Shown: positions 60,765-61,957 of the stretch, in pieces | Layout: each line of letters starts with the position of its first letter | Numbering within the stretch: position 1 is the first letter of the stretch | NCBI GenBank assembly: GCA_017431685.1 | Contig: JAFRKO010000031.1 | Location: forward strand, 1-61,957 | Direction of reading: 5' to 3' | DNA length: 61,957 bases | Source of the DNA: Mogibacterium sp. | Lineage (GTDB): Bacteria; Bacillota; Clostridia; Peptostreptococcales; Anaerovoracaceae | Notes under the pieces: model-generated | Database searches by the model: none | Told to the model about the DNA's origin: nothing | The model's input: the letters and a program-made list of their open reading frames with translations, nothing else | Position numbers and translations under genes: made by a program

Positions 60765-61232
60765 CTACTGGTAAGCAACTTCGAGAAGCTTTTTCTCTAT
60801 TCTAGCTGTTACCTCTATGTAGTAAGCCAGTTCTGCGTTATTCATTTCTGACTGATCCATGTTTTCCATTTCTTCGAGCATTGCTGTCTCTTCAGTCAGA
60901 AGATCTGTCATCTCACTTAAGAGTTCCAGATCTGTTGAATCTTCCTGATATCGCTCCATAACATCACAGTAGTGATCGAACCAGGCTTCATAATCGTCCA
61001 TCGTCTTCTTAAACTCAGGTGAAATCAATCCCGAGTCAGATCCGGAAGAATCATCGTCTGAATTTGATGCCTCTGCTGATTCCGCCTCTGCTGATTCTGC
61101 TTCGTCTTCGACAGTATCGTTGTTTTCAACTGTTCCGGTATCATTTTCTACGGTTGTTGTCTTATCTTTTCCGCATCCAAACAGAGCAAGCACAAGTATC
61201 AACGCAACTATAATTACTAAATATCTCTTCAT
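60765..61232 (-). CDS. Lipoprotein, DUF6591-type
   Basis: A 155-residue lipoprotein: KRYLVIIVALILVLALFGC ends in the lipobox LFGC (Cys20). Residues 25-70 are a low-complexity acidic Thr/Asn/Glu/Ser linker, and residues 75-155 a helical domain (SPEFKKTMDDYEAWFDHYCDVMERY...MTDLLTEETAMLEEMENM) as in DUF6591. It is anchored outside the membrane. A terminator follows directly. Confidence 0.7.
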   Translation of the reverse strand: MKRYLVIIVALILVLALFGCGKDKTTTVENDTGTVENNDTVEDEAESAEAESAEASNSDDDSSGSDSGLISPEFKKTMDDYEAWFDHYCDVMERYQEDSTDLELLSEMTDLLTEETAMLEEMENMDQSEMNNAELAYYIEVTARIEKKLLEVAYQ

Positions 61233-61271
61233 ATAAACACCTCCATTTTACGAACTGTCATGAATCCTGTT

Positions 61272-61679
61272 TCATTCATCAAGGCAGATTTTCTCAAACA
61301 TCTTATCAAGCAGCTCTTCCTTGACTTCCGCATCTGAAGAGATCTCATCAAGTAGCAGCAACATGCCCGCCAATGAAATCTGTTCATCTAAGAATTGTCT
61401 TTCCTCGCGCAGTTCTTCGAGCCGAGACCTGAGTATGACTTCATCCATCTTTTCCGCTTTCTCTATCACTATGGCTATGCTTTCAACAGGTATCCCTATC
61501 TTCCTCAGAAGCAGTATTCTTTTAGCCCTTCTTACAGCCTCGTCATCATACAGCCACTCTTTACGCCCCTCAGAGTTTCGTACTGTAGGATGCAGCAACC
61601 CTTTTCTGTCGTAGTATCTTAATGCATTCACTGTAATTTCTGTTATTTCAGTGACTTCCCGGATCGTATTCAGTGACAT
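61272..61679 (-). CDS. MerR-family transcriptional regulator
   Basis: A 135-residue regulator from MSLNTIREVTEITEITVNALRYYDRKGLLHPT at 61679 (AGAGAGG seven bases upstream). The winged HTH is followed by the LYDDEAVRRAKRILLLRKIGIPVESIAIVIEKA second helix and a coiled-coil dimer helix. The effector domain is too short for a metal- or drug-binding domain, so the inducer is unknown. A 19-bp-spacer promoter with a dyad lies just upstream (61698-61728), so the gene is likely auto-regulated. Confidence 0.88.
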   Translation of the reverse strand: MSLNTIREVTEITEITVNALRYYDRKGLLHPTVRNSEGRKEWLYDDEAVRRAKRILLLRKIGIPVESIAIVIEKAEKMDEVILRSRLEELREERQFLDEQISLAGMLLLLDEISSDAEVKEELLDKMFEKICLDE

Positions 61680-61697
61680 TGCATACCTCTCTTTCCA

Positions 61698-61728
61698 ACT
61701 ATACATCTCGTTGTAACGACGAGGTCAA
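61698..61728 (-). promoter_or_regulatory. MerR-type promoter with 19-bp spacer
   Basis: On the minus strand: TTGACC (61723-61728), a 19-base spacer, TATAGT (61698-61703). The spacer holds the dyad CTCGT...ACGAG, the kind of operator MerR proteins use to realign an over-long promoter. The transcript would start about 61691, only about a dozen bases before the ATG. Confidence 0.75.
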
Positions 61729-61851
61729 TGCCATATTTGAAACACTTTAACCGCTACTAATTACACCTCTTTTCTGCACAGCGCCTCGTCATAAGAACTA
61801 TGTTTCTTGTAATAGGCGTAAACGGTAAACCATCCGTCCTTCGTTTAAAAT

Positions 61852-61878
61852 AGCCCGGTGCTTGATCAGCATCGGGCT
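61852..61878 (-). terminator. Terminator-like hairpin after the transposase tail
   Basis: AGCCCG, about 15 bases, CGGGCT then ATTTT on the minus strand, seven bases after the stop at 61885. It probably ends the transposase transcript. Confidence 0.5.
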
Positions 61879-61884
61879 TGAGTA

Positions 61885-61957
61885 TTACTTGGATGCCATT
61901 TTCTTACGGCATTCAGGCGGCAGTGACTTGGACCACGGCAGCAGGCCTTCTATGAAG
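61885..61957 (-). CDS. IS66-family transposase, C-terminal end (partial)
   Basis: The last 23 codons of a reading frame running off the window: FIEGLLPWSKSLPPECRKKM then ASK and a stop. The LLPWSxxLPxxC pattern is that of the IS66 transposase C-terminus. Only this short tail is visible, so the call rests on few residues. Confidence 0.5.
   Translation of the reverse strand, partial: FIEGLLPWSKSLPPECRKKMASK

Larger units (their letters stand above)
61818..61957. mobile_element. End of an IS66-type insertion sequence
   Basis: GTAAACGGTAAACC at 61818-61831 has the GTAA start of IS66 terminal repeats, and the transposase tail follows inward at 61885. The window ends inside the element, so neither its length nor the far end can be seen. 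A target duplication cannot be tested. Confidence 0.5.

Overview
The window reads as a stretch of chromosome from an anaerobic, mid-GC, Gram-positive Clostridia-type bacterium (Firmicutes/Eubacteriales, plausibly gut-associated). The evidence is AGGAGG-type ribosome sites, lipoproteins with LxxC lipoboxes, many flavodoxins and FMN-binding reductases, two nitroreductases (one with a ferredoxin domain), a radical-SAM protein, a secreted papain-type protease, and a very large surface protein built from repeats, a Lys-rich FN3-like domain and a Big_2-like domain. No rRNA, tRNA or CRISPR array was seen. Almost every gene lies on the minus strand, with tight spacing and many ATGA or TAATG overlaps. 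The one clear plus-strand gene is a PucR-type regulator at 48.7-50.2 kb.

Layout. 0-3.1 kb: a frameshifted histidine phosphatase, a flavodoxin, a nicotinamidase-like hydrolase, a PPOX protein, a NUDIX protein and a Cys-rich protein. 3.1-4.0 kb: a non-coding stretch with a 31-bp tandem repeat inside an inverted repeat and two copies of an AT-rich hairpin element. 4.0-18.6 kb: a long co-directional run of small enzymes and membrane proteins, including a macro domain protein, ThpR, rhomboid, HAD, a frameshifted CPBP protease, an epoxyqueuosine-reductase-like protein, MnmM, YbaK, MazG-like, nitroreductase and esterase. 18.6-20.9 kb: an unusual cluster of a lipoprotein, a bilin-reductase-like/LRR/InlB-repeat protein, a 57-residue membrane protein and a LOR-family protein. 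20.9-31.6 kb: NUDIX, YciI, Smr, a C39-like protein, a ferredoxin-nitroreductase, DNA polymerase IV, a lipoprotein aldo/keto reductase, radical SAM, an MBL-fold protein, carbonic anhydrase and a frameshifted aldo/keto reductase.

31.6-39.4 kb: the most interesting part, a six-gene overlapping operon that looks like a nucleic-acid-targeting defence island. Its order is PLD-helicase-DUF3427, MazG-like, GIY-YIG-DUF2075 ATPase, HNH nuclease, SAM methyltransferase, KptA/Tpt1 RNA 2'-phosphotransferase. It is visibly more A+T-rich than its flanks, and a zinc-ribbon gene fragment sits at its upstream edge. Next to it lies an ADP-ribosylglycohydrolase. Elsewhere in the window are a macro domain protein, ThpR and a nicotinamidase-like protein, so RNA 2'-phosphate and ADP-ribose chemistry recurs.

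40.8-53.5 kb: an acetyltransferase, MATE transporter, secreted C1 protease, acyl-CoA thioesterase, a GcvT/LigM-like one-carbon transferase facing its PucR-type regulator, EcsC, a YgjV remnant, a lipoprotein tyrosine phosphatase and DUF6508. 53.6-60.1 kb: the 2163-residue surface protein. 60.2-62.0 kb: a DUF1801 protein, a lipoprotein, a MerR regulator with a 19-bp-spacer promoter, and the end of an IS66-type element running off the window.

Three genes carry single-base frameshifts, one at a clear homopolymer. This fits either recent decay or assembly error. All functional calls rest on motif recognition by eye, without database searches.
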